Positions 18,163 to 26,142 of a stretch of 35,894 nucleotides of DNA are shown in pieces. The DNA is from Hyphomonadaceae bacterium. GTDB taxonomy: Bacteria > Pseudomonadota > Alphaproteobacteria > Caulobacterales > Hyphomonadaceae. The DNA is taken from positions 1 to 35,894 of the forward strand of contig JAIXVM010000064.1 of assembly GCA_027482995.1 (NCBI GenBank), in the 5' to 3' direction. Position numbers and translations under genes: made by a program. The notes below the pieces were generated by a model that ran no database searches, had not been told where the DNA came from, and saw nothing but the letters and a program-made list of their open reading frames with translations. How positions within the stretch are numbered: position 1 is the stretch's first letter; each line of letters begins with the position of its first letter.

Positions 18163-19023
18163 TCAGTCCTCCAGCGGCAGGCAGATTTCGGTGAGCAGGT
18201 CCGACGGCGCGGTGTCGAGCGGTGTGTTGAGATTGATCTCCAGCACATGATCATCGCGCGGCTCGCGGCCGGACCCCGGCAGCCAGACGCCGAACAGCCA
18301 GTCATAGGCGGGCTTCATCGCCGCGTAAGGTCCTTTGTAGGTCAGGACGGCATATGTTCCGCCGCCGACCGTGAAAGATTCCATCGGCGAAGGCGGGGTG
18401 AGCAAAACGTCCGTGAACGCACAAGCGTGCGAGCGCAGGTCTTCCACGGCAATGCCGTCCGGTCCGTCCCGGTAGCGACCGAACGGGCCGCGCACATGCT
18501 GCGTCAGGCCGTGCGCGCCGAGCAGGCTGAACAGGCGCTCGAACGTCTCCCCGATCTCGTTGAAGCCGCCCTTGTGCAACAGGCCGACCGCGGGCCGGGC
18601 CGGCAGACGGCGAATCTCGACAGTGAAAGCCATGGCGTTGTCCTCCCGGATGGCGTGTTGAAGCGAGGCGTGCATTCCGGCTTGCCGGAACGTGGCCGGC
18701 GCCATGCCATGTGCGGCGGTGAAGGCGCGCGTGAAAGCCGATTGCGACGTGTAGCCGGCGCGCGCCGCGATGGCGGCAAGCGACCGCGACGAATGCGCAA
18801 GGTCTTCCGCCGCGCGCGCGAGCCTCAGCCTCCGGACGGTCTGCGCCGTCGTCTCGCCGGTCATGGCCTGGTAGATCCGGTGCCAGTGGAAGCGCGACAT
18901 ACAGGCGACCTCCGCAAGGGCGTCGAGGTCAAGCGGCGCGTCCAGATCGGCGCGGATGTGCGCGCGAACGCGCTCGATCCGGTCGAGATAAGTCTGGCGG
19001 GCCTGCATCTCGCTGTCGGCCAT
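18163..19023 (-). CDS. AraC-family regulator with GyrI-like effector domain
   Basis: A 286-residue regulator. Residues about 10-110 are two helix-turn-helix motifs of AraC type (L-D-A-L-A-E-V-A-C-M-S-R-F-H-W-H-R and I-A-A-R-A-G-Y-T-S-Q-S-A-F-T-R-A-F). Residues about 130-286 form a GyrI/SHS2-type ligand-binding domain (V-E-I-R-R-L-P-A-R-P-A-V-G-L, Y-A-V-L-T-Y-K-G-P-Y, W-L-P-G-S-G). This is the Rob/BmrR-like plan that senses small hydrophobic or cationic compounds. I prefer the ATG at 19023-19021 because GGGAG lies about nine bases upstream; the frame also opens at 19050. It is followed by the 17747-18160 gene with a two-base gap, its most likely target partner together with itself. Confidence 0.9.
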   Translation of the reverse strand: MADSEMQARQTYLDRIERVRAHIRADLDAPLDLDALAEVACMSRFHWHRIYQAMTGETTAQTVRRLRLARAAEDLAHSSRSLAAIAARAGYTSQSAFTRAFTAAHGMAPATFRQAGMHASLQHAIREDNAMAFTVEIRRLPARPAVGLLHKGGFNEIGETFERLFSLLGAHGLTQHVRGPFGRYRDGPDGIAVEDLRSHACAFTDVLLTPPSPMESFTVGGGTYAVLTYKGPYAAMKPAYDWLFGVWLPGSGREPRDDHVLEINLNTPLDTAPSDLLTEICLPLED

Positions 19024-19086
19024 TACGTTCGCTCCCTGCTGCACTTGCACTTTGGCACAGCCGGCTTTGACAAATCTTGCGGAAGT

Positions 19087-20058
19087 TTACCTGGCTTTGC
19101 CGGTCTCTTCTTCTCCCGCCAGAAACGCCTTGAGCGGCGCCAGCGACTGGGCAGGGTCTTCCTCCATCGGCACATGGCCGAGCTTCGGGAAAGCCACGAG
19201 GCGGCTGCCCGGCAGCAGCTTCGTGTAGTCCGCCGAATTGCTGAACGGGATCAGCCGGTCCTTCTTGCCCCAGAGCAACAGCACCGGCGCCTTGATGAGC
19301 GGCAGGCGCGTGGTGGGATCGGTGAGCACGGTTTGCTGCATACGCTTCAGCAGCGCGCCGCGGCCGCCGGGGGCGAGCATCAGGTCGTGGTAGCGTTTGA
19401 CCGTCGCCTCGTTCAGCCGGCCCGGGTCGCCATAGCTGGCGGCGAGGTTTGGCCGGATGGCGCCCTTGGGCAAAGTAAAGCGCATCGCCTGCATCATCGC
19501 GGGCACATCGGCCTTCTCGCCATACGCAAAGCCCGGGCTCGCAAATCCGTCGGGCGAGATGAGCACCAGCTTGTCCACGCGCTCCGGATGATCGGCCGCC
19601 ATGTTCCACGCGATCCGCCCGCCGATCGAGTTGCCGACGAGCGTCGTCTTGGCGATGCCGAGGTCATCGAGCAGCACGAGGATCAGGGTGATCGTTCGCG
19701 CGTCCGTATAGTCGCCCGTCGGATCGGGCGGCGACAGGCCGGAGCCGGGCAGGTCGATCCGCACCACGCGGTACTCGTCCTTGAGGGCCTGCGCCCAGGG
19801 CTCGAACGTATGCAGGCTGGAGCCGAAACCATGCAACATCAGGATCGCGGGCGCGTCCTTCGGCCCGTCATCGCGCACGTGAAGCTGCGTCCCGGCGACG
19901 TCCACCATGTCGCTCGCATCGCGCAGGTAGGCCTTTTCCAAGACCGCGCGCGACTTGTCGGGCGTATAGAGCCAGCAGCCGCCGAGCAGGACGACCGCCA
20001 GCGTGACACCCAGAATGATGGTTCCCAATTTCAAGATCGCTCCTGCCGGACTGCGCAT
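19087..20058 (-). CDS. alpha/beta hydrolase, membrane-anchored
   Basis: A 323-residue hydrolase with one N-terminal hydrophobic segment (residues about 7-30, ending in L-L-G-G-C-W, which could be a lipobox). The alpha/beta fold follows: oxyanion region L-H-G-F-G-S-S, nucleophile serine in V-G-N-S-I-G-G, acid D in W-G-K-K-D-R-L-I-P, and histidine in K-L-G-H-V-P-M-E-E-D-P. The triad is complete. It is probably an esterase or lipase-like enzyme acting at the envelope; the substrate is unknown. The frame opens with a TTG at 20064, but the ATG two codons later is the simpler start. It lies 49 bases after kup on the same strand. Confidence 0.88.
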   Translation of the reverse strand: MRSPAGAILKLGTIILGVTLAVVLLGGCWLYTPDKSRAVLEKAYLRDASDMVDVAGTQLHVRDDGPKDAPAILMLHGFGSSLHTFEPWAQALKDEYRVVRIDLPGSGLSPPDPTGDYTDARTITLILVLLDDLGIAKTTLVGNSIGGRIAWNMAADHPERVDKLVLISPDGFASPGFAYGEKADVPAMMQAMRFTLPKGAIRPNLAASYGDPGRLNEATVKRYHDLMLAPGGRGALLKRMQQTVLTDPTTRLPLIKAPVLLLWGKKDRLIPFSNSADYTKLLPGSRLVAFPKLGHVPMEEDPAQSLAPLKAFLAGEEETGKAR

Positions 20059-20107
20059 CCGCAATGCGTCAGCCTAGCAGGCTCTCGGGCGTTTCAGAAG
20101 CGGGCGC

Positions 20108-22075
20108 TCAGACGACGATCTGCGCGCCCAGCTCCACCGCCCGGCCGGACGGGATGTGATAGAAATCCGTCGCGTTGGCCGAAGATCTGGCCAGCGCCAC
20201 GTACAGCTTGTCCTGCCAGAGCGGCATGCCGCCTTTCTGCGACGGCAGCACCGTGCGCCGGCCGAGGAAGAAGCTCGTGTTCATGATGTCGAACTTCGGC
20301 CCGCCGGCCTTCTTGCGCAGGAAGCCGAGCACGCGCGGCACATTGGGGCTTTCCATGAAGCCGAAATAGATTTCCACGGCGACGAAGTCATCGCTCAGTT
20401 GACGGATCACCGCCCGGTTATCTTCCGCGACGCGGGGCGTATCGGCGGTGAAGACCTGCAGGATCACGTTGCGTTCGTGCAGGACCTTGTTGTGTTTGAG
20501 ATTGTGCATCAGGGCCATCGGCGCCGATGTGAGATCGCTGGTCAGGAACACCGCTGTTCCCTTCACGCGCGCCGGTGGGCCGACCTTCAGCGACTCGATC
20601 AGGTCCACCATCGGCACGGAGTTGCGCCGGGTCTTTTCCATCAGGATCGCCGAGCCGCGCACCCAGGTCAGCATGGTGAAGAGCAGGAAGCCGCCGAGCA
20701 GAAGCGGGAACCAGCCGCCGGACATGACCTTCAGGAGGTTGGCACCGAAGAAGGCCGAGTCGACGATAATGAACGGGGTGACGATCGCGAGCGCCATCCA
20801 GGATTTGAACTTCCAGAGATACGTCATCACGACAAAGATAAGGAAACTGTCCACCAGCATCGTGCCGGTCACCGCGATGCCATAGGCCGAGGCGAGGCTG
20901 GACGAAGTGCCGAACACCAATACGAGAGCCAGAACGCCAACGAGCAGAAGCCAGTTGATCTGCGGAAGGTAAACCTGCCCGCGCTGCTCTTCATTCGTGA
21001 AGCGGATTTCAAGGCGTGGAAGCAGGCCCAGCTGGATCGCCTGCTGGGTCAGGGAGAACGCGCCGGTGATCACGGCCTGGCTTGCGATAATCGTCGCAGC
21101 CATCGTCAGGATGGACAGCGGCAGAAGGCCCCATTCCGGAGCCATCAGGAAGAAGGGGTCGGTCGCACGATCAGGATGCGCCAGCACCATGGCGCCCTGG
21201 CCAAGGTAGTTCAACGCGAGGCAGGGCAGGACGAACGCTCCCCAGGCCATCCGGATCGGGCCTTTGCCGAAATGACCCATGTCCGCGTACAGAGCTTCAG
21301 CGCCGGTGACGCAAAGAAACACCGAGCCCAGAACCAGGAACGAGGTGGTGCCGTGTGACGTAAGGAAGCCGAAGGCATGGGCCGGATTGAAAGCGGCAAG
21401 GATGCCGGGATCGTCGCTGATGTGCATCAGGCCCATTGCCGCGAGAACGAGGAACCAGATCACCATCAGCGGGCCAAACACCAGGCCGACCTTTCCGGTG
21501 CCGCGCGCCTGGGCCGCGAACAGGACGATCAGGATGCCGATGGCGACGGGTTGAACATAACCCTTGTCGAACCCGGGAATGGCTAGCTTCAAGCCTTCGA
21601 CGGCGGACAGGACGGACACGGCCGGCGTTAGGATCGCGTCGCCGTAGAACAGCGCGGCGCCCGCCACTCCCAGCACGAAAACGGTTTGGGTCCGGCGACC
21701 GATCGCATGCTGGGCGAGCGCCATGAGGGCAAGCACGCCGCCTTCCCCTTTGTTGTCGGCGCGCATGATGAAGATGGCGTACTTGATCGTCACGACAAAG
21801 ATCAGCGCCCAGAGCATCAGCGAGATCACGCCGAGCACTTCGGCGCGGGCGAGCGTGCCATCCTTCATCGCGCCGTGCAGCGATTCGCGGAACGCGTAGA
21901 TCGGGCTCGTGCCGATATCACCGTAAACGACCCCGGCCGCACCCACGGCGAGTGCCCAGAATTTCTCTTTGCCATGCCCATGCGCCGATGGAGCATAGGC
22001 ATCCGGTGTATGTGGATCCGGGGGTGATCCCGCGCCCTGAGTTGAGGGGTCAGGCGCTTGGGTGGAACCGGTCAT
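20108..22075 (-). CDS. kup: Kup-family low-affinity potassium uptake protein
   Basis: A 655-residue K+:H+ symporter of the KUP/HAK/KT family. A Pro/His-rich cytoplasmic N-tail (1-36) precedes the signature G-V-V-Y-G-D-I-G-T-S-P-I-Y (48-60). About twelve membrane helices follow, including Y-A-I-F-I-M-R-A-D-N-K-G-E-G-G and G-D-A-I-L-T-P-A-V-S-V-L-S-A-V-E-G. A C-terminal soluble domain of roughly 190 residues ends in F-Y-H-I-P-S-G-R-A-V-E-L-G. Length is normal for bacterial Kup (about 620-660). The nearest same-strand genes upstream are a possible 39-codon ORF ending 12 bases away and the enoyl-CoA hydratase gene. Confidence 0.96.
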   Translation of the reverse strand: MTGSTQAPDPSTQGAGSPPDPHTPDAYAPSAHGHGKEKFWALAVGAAGVVYGDIGTSPIYAFRESLHGAMKDGTLARAEVLGVISLMLWALIFVVTIKYAIFIMRADNKGEGGVLALMALAQHAIGRRTQTVFVLGVAGAALFYGDAILTPAVSVLSAVEGLKLAIPGFDKGYVQPVAIGILIVLFAAQARGTGKVGLVFGPLMVIWFLVLAAMGLMHISDDPGILAAFNPAHAFGFLTSHGTTSFLVLGSVFLCVTGAEALYADMGHFGKGPIRMAWGAFVLPCLALNYLGQGAMVLAHPDRATDPFFLMAPEWGLLPLSILTMAATIIASQAVITGAFSLTQQAIQLGLLPRLEIRFTNEEQRGQVYLPQINWLLLVGVLALVLVFGTSSSLASAYGIAVTGTMLVDSFLIFVVMTYLWKFKSWMALAIVTPFIIVDSAFFGANLLKVMSGGWFPLLLGGFLLFTMLTWVRGSAILMEKTRRNSVPMVDLIESLKVGPPARVKGTAVFLTSDLTSAPMALMHNLKHNKVLHERNVILQVFTADTPRVAEDNRAVIRQLSDDFVAVEIYFGFMESPNVPRVLGFLRKKAGGPKFDIMNTSFFLGRRTVLPSQKGGMPLWQDKLYVALARSSANATDFYHIPSGRAVELGAQIVV

Positions 22076-22087
22076 CGAGGGCCTCGG

Positions 22088-22207
22088 TCAGTCTCTTTGC
22101 AGGCAGCCGAGGGACTCCGGTCCCTTGGCGCGAGCGGCGGCATACGCCTTTTCAATCAGCGGATCAAATGCCCATAACGGCGCGGTGGTTCCCCGGCGGC
22201 CTGACAT
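22088..22207 (-). CDS. possible 39-residue small protein coupled to the upstream crotonase
   Basis: The ATG at 22207-22205 overlaps the stop of the enoyl-CoA hydratase gene as TGATG and opens a 39-codon frame ending in TGA at 22090-22088, twelve bases before the kup start. The peptide begins M-S-G-R-R-G-T-T-A-P-L-W and continues with an amphipathic-looking stretch I-E-K-A-Y-A-A-A-R-A-K-G. It has no signal peptide or membrane helix. The frame fills an otherwise empty 131-base gap and has the tight coupling seen for real genes. A 10-bp inverted repeat lies inside it (22106-22115 with 22120-22129). I recognise no family. It could equally be untranslated leader of kup. Confidence 0.4.
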   Translation of the reverse strand: MSGRRGTTAPLWAFDPLIEKAYAAARAKGPESLGCLQRD

Positions 22208-22908
22208 CAGGTCTCGAACGAGCGCGCGAGCGGGTCATCGCCCGACTCGGCGAGCGCCTTCACGCGCTGGATCAGGCCGGATCGCACCTGGCGCTTCACC
22301 ACGCCGAAGGCCGGTTGTGCAGCAGTTTCAAGCGCCGCGCGGCGCGCTGTCTCCAGCAGGTCCGGCGGCGCGACAAGCTGGTCGGCAAGGCCGTGCGCCG
22401 AAAGGTCAGCGGCGCCGATAACGGCGCTGGTCAGGGTGAGCCGCCGCAGGAGGTTCGCCTCGACTTCGGCGCGGATGATCTCCAGCGGTCCGGCCGGGAA
22501 CGGGACCCCGGCTTTCGCCTCGGTGAGGCCGAACCGCGCCGCGGATTCGCTTGTGACCAGCCGGACGTCGGCGCACAGCATCAGCACGAAGCCGCCGCCG
22601 AGGGCATGTCCGTTGACCGCCGCCACGACCGGCGCGGGATGCGACAGGATGACTGCGGTCATCCGCGTGATCGCGCGGATCATCGCGGCCTTCTCTGCCG
22701 GCGCGTAGCTGCCGAAGGCTTTCGTATCGACGCCGGCCGAAAATACATCGCCTCCGCCGGTCAGGATTACCGGCATAGCGTTGGCGGCCATGGCGAAGGC
22801 GGCGGTCAGCGCCTCGATGGCCGGAAGGTCCATCGCGTTCACCGGCGGGCGGTCCAGCGTGATCTCTGTCACGCCGGCGCCTGCGATGACGCGCACCGGA
22901 TCAGGCAT
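22207..22908 (-). CDS. enoyl-CoA hydratase/isomerase (crotonase) family protein
   Basis: A 233-residue crotonase, expected to hydrate, isomerise or otherwise process an acyl-CoA. The first oxyanion-hole motif is V-F-S-A-G-V-D-T-K-A-F and the second is N-G-H-A-L-G-G-G-F-V-L-M-L-C-A-D-V-R. A possible catalytic Glu is in F-G-L-T-E-A-K-A-G-V-P-F. The ATG at 22908 is preferred over one 16 codons upstream because the longer frame lies inside the end of the nitronate monooxygenase gene. With the short start the two genes still overlap by eight bases, implying coupled translation. The protein is slightly shorter than the usual 255-265 residues. The exact reaction cannot be read from sequence. Confidence 0.9.
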   Translation of the reverse strand: MPDPVRVIAGAGVTEITLDRPPVNAMDLPAIEALTAAFAMAANAMPVILTGGGDVFSAGVDTKAFGSYAPAEKAAMIRAITRMTAVILSHPAPVVAAVNGHALGGGFVLMLCADVRLVTSESAARFGLTEAKAGVPFPAGPLEIIRAEVEANLLRRLTLTSAVIGAADLSAHGLADQLVAPPDLLETARRAALETAAQPAFGVVKRQVRSGLIQRVKALAESGDDPLARSFET

Positions 22909-23884
22909 TGGTCTTGACCCGAAGCGCCGCCGTGCGGGCGATGGCCGCTTCGGCATCGCGCATGATGTCGGCGACGATGGCCGCCACGGGCTTCACTTCG
23001 CGCACGCCGCCAGCCGATTGACCCATGGCAAAGCAGCTCGTGTCCGGGTTGAGTTTCGCCTCGTCGGTGATGCCGCCGATGCCGCCGATCACGCCGGTCT
23101 GGGTCGAATGGATCGCCTGGAACGGGAAGGGCTTGATGTCCTGCGGGCGGGTTTCCCAGTCATTGATATAGTCATTGGTGCGGCAGCGCATCGGCTTGCC
23201 GGAATAGCAACGCGTCCGTGTCGTGTCGGTGTCACCGGCTTCGACGACGGCCTGCTTGTACATGTTCGCGGCATGCGCTTCGGCGGACGCGATGAAGCGC
23301 GTGCCCATCCAGACGCCTTCGGCGCCGAGGGCGAGTGCAGCTGCAAGGCCCCGCCCGTCATAAATGCCGCCCGCGGCTATGACCGGGATCTTCACCGCCT
23401 CGACCGCCTGGGCCACCAGCGGCATCGTGCCGACGAGGCCGGTATGACCGCCGCCTTCGCCGCCCTGGAGAATCACGGCGTCGCAGCCGGCTTCCTCGGC
23501 CTTGATCGCGTGCTTCACCGCGCCGCCGACGACCATGACCTTGACGCCGCCCGCCTTCAGCCGCGCCATGATCGGCAGCGGCACGCCGAGACCGGCCACG
23601 AACGAATCAGCGCCGCCCTTGATGATCACATCGACTGATTCTTCGAGGCTCTCGGGGCTGGCCGCGAGCAGGTCCACGCCAAACGGTTTGTCCGTCAACT
23701 CGCGCACGCGCTTCATCTGGCCGGCAATGAACTCCGGCGAGGTGCCCGCCATCCCCAGCACGCCGTAACCGCCGGCATTGCACATGGCGGCGCAGACTTC
23801 CGCATAGGAAACCCCGCCCATGCCCGCGAGCATGATGGGATGCTCGACTTTCAACAGGTCCGTCAGCCGGGTCTTCAGCGCCAT
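22901..23884 (-). CDS. nitronate monooxygenase / NPD-family flavoprotein
   Basis: A 327-residue FMN-dependent TIM-barrel oxidoreductase of the 2-nitropropane dioxygenase family, which also includes FabK-type enoyl reductases. Family marks are H-P-I-M-L-A-G-M-G-G-V-S at the first strand, V-I-L-Q-G-G-E-G-G-G-H-T-G with the histidine of nitronate monooxygenases, I-P-V-I-A-A-G-G-I-Y-D-G-R-G and G-V-W-M-G-T-R-F-I-A-S. The ATG at 23884 follows GGAG with a good spacer. It is the first gene of a minus-strand run with the crotonase. Together they might serve breakdown of a nitro compound or an unusual acyl-CoA; this is only an inference from position. Confidence 0.88.
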   Translation of the reverse strand: MALKTRLTDLLKVEHPIMLAGMGGVSYAEVCAAMCNAGGYGVLGMAGTSPEFIAGQMKRVRELTDKPFGVDLLAASPESLEESVDVIIKGGADSFVAGLGVPLPIMARLKAGGVKVMVVGGAVKHAIKAEEAGCDAVILQGGEGGGHTGLVGTMPLVAQAVEAVKIPVIAAGGIYDGRGLAAALALGAEGVWMGTRFIASAEAHAANMYKQAVVEAGDTDTTRTRCYSGKPMRCRTNDYINDWETRPQDIKPFPFQAIHSTQTGVIGGIGGITDEAKLNPDTSCFAMGQSAGGVREVKPVAAIVADIMRDAEAAIARTAALRVKTNA

Positions 23885-24081
23885 TGGGGTCTCCGTGGGT
23901 TTCAGCAATGATGCCTGCCGCTTAGGCGGACGCCGCCACGTCAACGCAAGAGTCTTGATCGATGAGGTCCAAACGCCGTGCATTGAACAGAATTGCCGCG
24001 TCTTTGCCGTAATCTGGCCCTGATCTTTGGCCATGAGCGCCCAAGTCCGCAGAATAACCTGCCGGGCAGGATGTCAAAGAG

Positions 24082-24327
24082 ATGAAACTTTCCATGACAA
24101 AACTGTTTGCAGTCGCGGCCTCCGCTCTTTTCCTCGCTGGCGCCGCCTATGCTGAGCCAGTCGTCGAAGGCGAAATCGTGGAAGCTGAAGCGGCCGTGGA
24201 AGCCGTTGCAGCCGAAACCGATGGTGAAGCCGAAGCCGTTGAAGCAGAAGTCGAAGCCGAGGGCGAAGTCGGCCCGGCTGAAGCTCCCGCCGAAGATGGC
24301 GTTACCAAAGAAGCCGCTGCCGAGTAA
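24082..24327 (+). CDS. small exported acidic Glu/Ala/Val-rich protein
   Basis: An 81-residue protein. A Sec signal peptide (M-K-L-S-M-T-K-L-F-A-V-A-A-S to A-Y-A) is followed by a mature part of about 57 residues in which roughly every third residue is Glu. The rest is mostly Ala, Val, Gly and Pro, with a single Lys and no Cys or aromatic residue. It is almost certainly disordered and strongly negative in the periplasm. A second in-frame ATG lies four codons later. No family is recognised. It lies 197 bases after the divergent nitronate monooxygenase start, and a gene of similar character follows 161 bases downstream, which suggests a related pair with a shared purpose such as charge or cation buffering. 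Confidence 0.7.
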   Translation: MKLSMTKLFAVAASALFLAGAAYAEPVVEGEIVEAEAAVEAVAAETDGEAEAVEAEVEAEGEVGPAEAPAEDGVTKEAAAE

Positions 24328-24488
24328 TCGGCAGGCCGGCTTTGAACGATCCCCGTCCTTAGGCGGCCGGGGCCATGTCCAACCGAACCGCGACGGATCA
24401 ACACAGCTGAAAAATTAACTTTCGGCAATGTTGAAGTGGTGTTAAAGCCCGCCCGTTCGCAAGAACACTCAACAGGGGTACTACCATC

Positions 24489-24767
24489 ATGAAAATGCTC
24501 GTCCTTGCTGCTGCTGCTGCATCCGCCCTCGTCCTCGCCGCTTGCGGCGCGACCGAAGAAGCTGCTCCGGCTGCTGAAGAAGCCACCGTCGAAGAAGTTG
24601 CCACCGAAGTTGTCGAAGAGACGACCGAAGTTGTGACCGAGACGACCGAAACCGTCGAAGGCGCTGCAGTTGACGCTGCTGCTGCTGTCGAAGGCGCTGT
24701 CGAAGAAGTCACCACGACCGAAACGACCACCGAGACGACCACCACGACCGAAACCGCTCCTGAGTAA
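24489..24767 (+). CDS. small acidic Thr/Glu/Val-rich lipoprotein
   Basis: A 92-residue lipoprotein: M-K-M-L-V-L, an Ala-rich hydrophobic core and a V-L-A-A-C lipobox with the cysteine at residue 19. The mature chain has no Lys, Arg, His or aromatic residue and consists of Glu, Thr, Val and Ala in near-repeats such as V-E-E-V, T-E-T-T and V-E-G-A. The end is a Thr/Glu tract encoded by a short-period DNA repeat (about 24712-24756). It is probably a disordered, highly negative tether at the membrane. A strong hairpin terminator follows 33 bases after the stop, so it has a defined transcript end. It is not recognised as a known family; compare the gene at 24082. Confidence 0.72.
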   Translation: MKMLVLAAAAASALVLAACGATEEAAPAAEEATVEEVATEVVEETTEVVTETTETVEGAAVDAAAAVEGAVEEVTTTETTTETTTTTETAPE

Positions 24768-24800
24768 TCTCAGAGCGATCAGGTAACTGGTCCAAAAGAT

Positions 24801-24835
24801 AAGGCCGCTTCCTTCGGGAAGCGGCCTTTTTCTTT
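24801..24835 (+). terminator. strong intrinsic terminator, UUCG tetraloop (works both ways)
   Basis: A perfect 12-bp stem AAGGCCGCTTCC (24801-24812) and GGAAGCGGCCTT (24817-24828) with a TTCG loop, followed by TTTTCTTT-like sequence to 24835. On the minus strand the stem is followed by ATCTTTT, so it can also stop transcription coming from the SDR gene that ends at 24861. Confidence 0.93.
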
Positions 24836-24860
24836 GTGCCGTTTGTGTGCGGCGCCTCGC

Positions 24861-25646
24861 TCAGAACTTCGCGTAGCCGCCGTCGATGACCAGCGTGTCG
24901 CCCGAATGGTATTTCGAGGCGTCGGAGCAGAGATACACGGCGATCCCGCCAAAGTCGGCCGGCTCGCCCCAACGGCGAATCGGCACGCGTGAAATCACTT
25001 TCGTGTTGAACACTTCCTGGCCCTGTGCGCCCTCGGTCATGTCGGTGGCGATCCACCCGGGCAGGACGGAGTTGGCGCGGATGCCATACCGGCCGTATTC
25101 CACCGCGCAGGCATTCATCATCGCGATCAGGCCGCCTTTGGTATGGGCATAGGCCTGGTTGCGGCCCGCGCCTTCGATACCCGCCAGCGACGCGGTGCCC
25201 ACCAGGCTGCCGCCCGAATCGCCGCCCTTCGCCCGCGCGACCATCGATTTGGCCGCCTCGCGCAGCGTGAAGAATGCGCCCTCGGAATTGATTCGCTGGT
25301 TGTAGCGCCAGGTGTCGAGCGTCATGTTCTCGAAACCGGCCGAGCCGCGGCCCACACCGGCATTCGCGATACAGGCGTCGATACGCTTGAACTCTTCCTC
25401 GGCCTCTTTCATCGCTTTGATGACCTGGTCTTCCTCGCCAACATCGACGACCCAGGCCTTCACCTTGCCGGTGCCGAGCTTGGACGCGGATGTCACGGCG
25501 GCGGCGTTGTCGCCCTCCTTGCGGCCCCAGATCACGACATCGGCGTTGGACGCTGCCAGCGCCTCCACCATGCCGAGCCCGATGCCCTTGTTGCCGCCGG
25601 TGACGACGCAGACCTTGCCGCTGAGGTCGAAGGGTTTGTAGGTCAT
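24861..25646 (-). CDS. short-chain dehydrogenase/reductase (SDR)
   Basis: A 261-residue classical SDR, NAD(P)-dependent. The nucleotide-binding motif is T-G-G-N-K-G-I-G (16-23). The N-A-G motif is in I-A-N-A-G-V-G-R-G. The active-site Y-x3-K is Y-A-H-T-K, preceded by serine in T-A-S-L-A-G, and the C-terminus ends S-G-D-T-L-V-I-D-G-G-Y-A. The pattern is close to 3-oxoacyl-ACP reductase-like or gluconate-type dehydrogenases; the substrate is unknown. AGGGAGG lies seven bases before the ATG. It follows the Nudix gene by 64 bases on the same strand and ends against the terminator at 24801-24835. Confidence 0.92.
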   Translation of the reverse strand: MTYKPFDLSGKVCVVTGGNKGIGLGMVEALAASNADVVIWGRKEGDNAAAVTSASKLGTGKVKAWVVDVGEEDQVIKAMKEAEEEFKRIDACIANAGVGRGSAGFENMTLDTWRYNQRINSEGAFFTLREAAKSMVARAKGGDSGGSLVGTASLAGIEGAGRNQAYAHTKGGLIAMMNACAVEYGRYGIRANSVLPGWIATDMTEGAQGQEVFNTKVISRVPIRRWGEPADFGGIAVYLCSDASKYHSGDTLVIDGGYAKF

Positions 25647-25710
25647 GGCTGAATTCCTCCCTGAAATATCTTGGTTGGCCGAAGTCTAGACGGCCTGACG
25701 CTAGGGCGGG

Positions 25711-26142
25711 TCAAGGGGAGGTTTTGGCGGCAAGCGTCCTGGCGAGCTCGATCACCCGCCGTGTTTCGTCCCACAGCGGCAAATCCGCCAGCCGCGCCGG
25801 GGAGATCCACTCGGCATGATCGGCGTCGTCGCCCGCGACCGGGTCGCCGGACACCCAGACCGCCGCATAGTCGAACAGCAGGTAATGCCGCGCCACCGCG
25901 CCGGTCGTGCGCGAGGTGAAGATCGCGTCCACCACATCGACGAGGCCGCACAGGCGCGCCGTCACGCCCGTCTCCTCCTGCAGCTCGCGCAGCGCGGCGG
26001 CCTCGGCGCGTTCACCGAACTCGATCCGCCCACCGGGGATCGACCAGTCCCCCGCCAGCGGCTTGGTGCCGCGCCGGATCAGCAGCACGTCCTCGCCCTT
26101 GAAACATACGGTGCCGACGGCGGGCTGCGGTTTGTCACTCAT
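25711..26142 (-). CDS. Nudix hydrolase
   Basis: A 143-residue pyrophosphohydrolase acting on nucleoside diphosphates linked to another moiety. The complete Nudix box runs from G-G-R-I-E-F-G-E to R-E-L-Q-E-E-T-G-V near residues 37-60, with the expected G-x5-E-x7-R-E-x2-E-E-x-G spacing. The upstream strand P-A-V-G-T-V-C-F-K-G-E-D-V-L-L-I-R-R and W-S-I-P-G-G are typical of ADP-ribose or MutT-like members, so the substrate is open. Its ATG overlaps the stop of the RNA methyltransferase gene as ATGA, and translation is probably coupled. A housekeeping role cleaning altered nucleotides would suit that partner. Confidence 0.92.
   Translation of the reverse strand: MSDKPQPAVGTVCFKGEDVLLIRRGTKPLAGDWSIPGGRIEFGERAEAAALRELQEETGVTARLCGLVDVVDAIFTSRTTGAVARHYLLFDYAAVWVSGDPVAGDDADHAEWISPARLADLPLWDETRRVIELARTLAAKTSP

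Noticed and set aside
22106-22129. Ten-base inverted repeat read as a terminator between the crotonase and kup genes
   Set aside because: There is no T-tract and it lies inside the possible 39-codon frame. It may be mRNA structure, but a terminator call is not supported.
24351-24372. CCCCG/CGGGG inverted repeat after the first acidic protein gene
   Set aside because: The stem is only five pairs, the loop is long and there is no T-tract, so it is not a credible terminator.
24860-24990. Second tandem terminator for the acidic-protein operon
   Set aside because: The hairpin at 24801-24835 is sufficient and the downstream sequence is coding (SDR).
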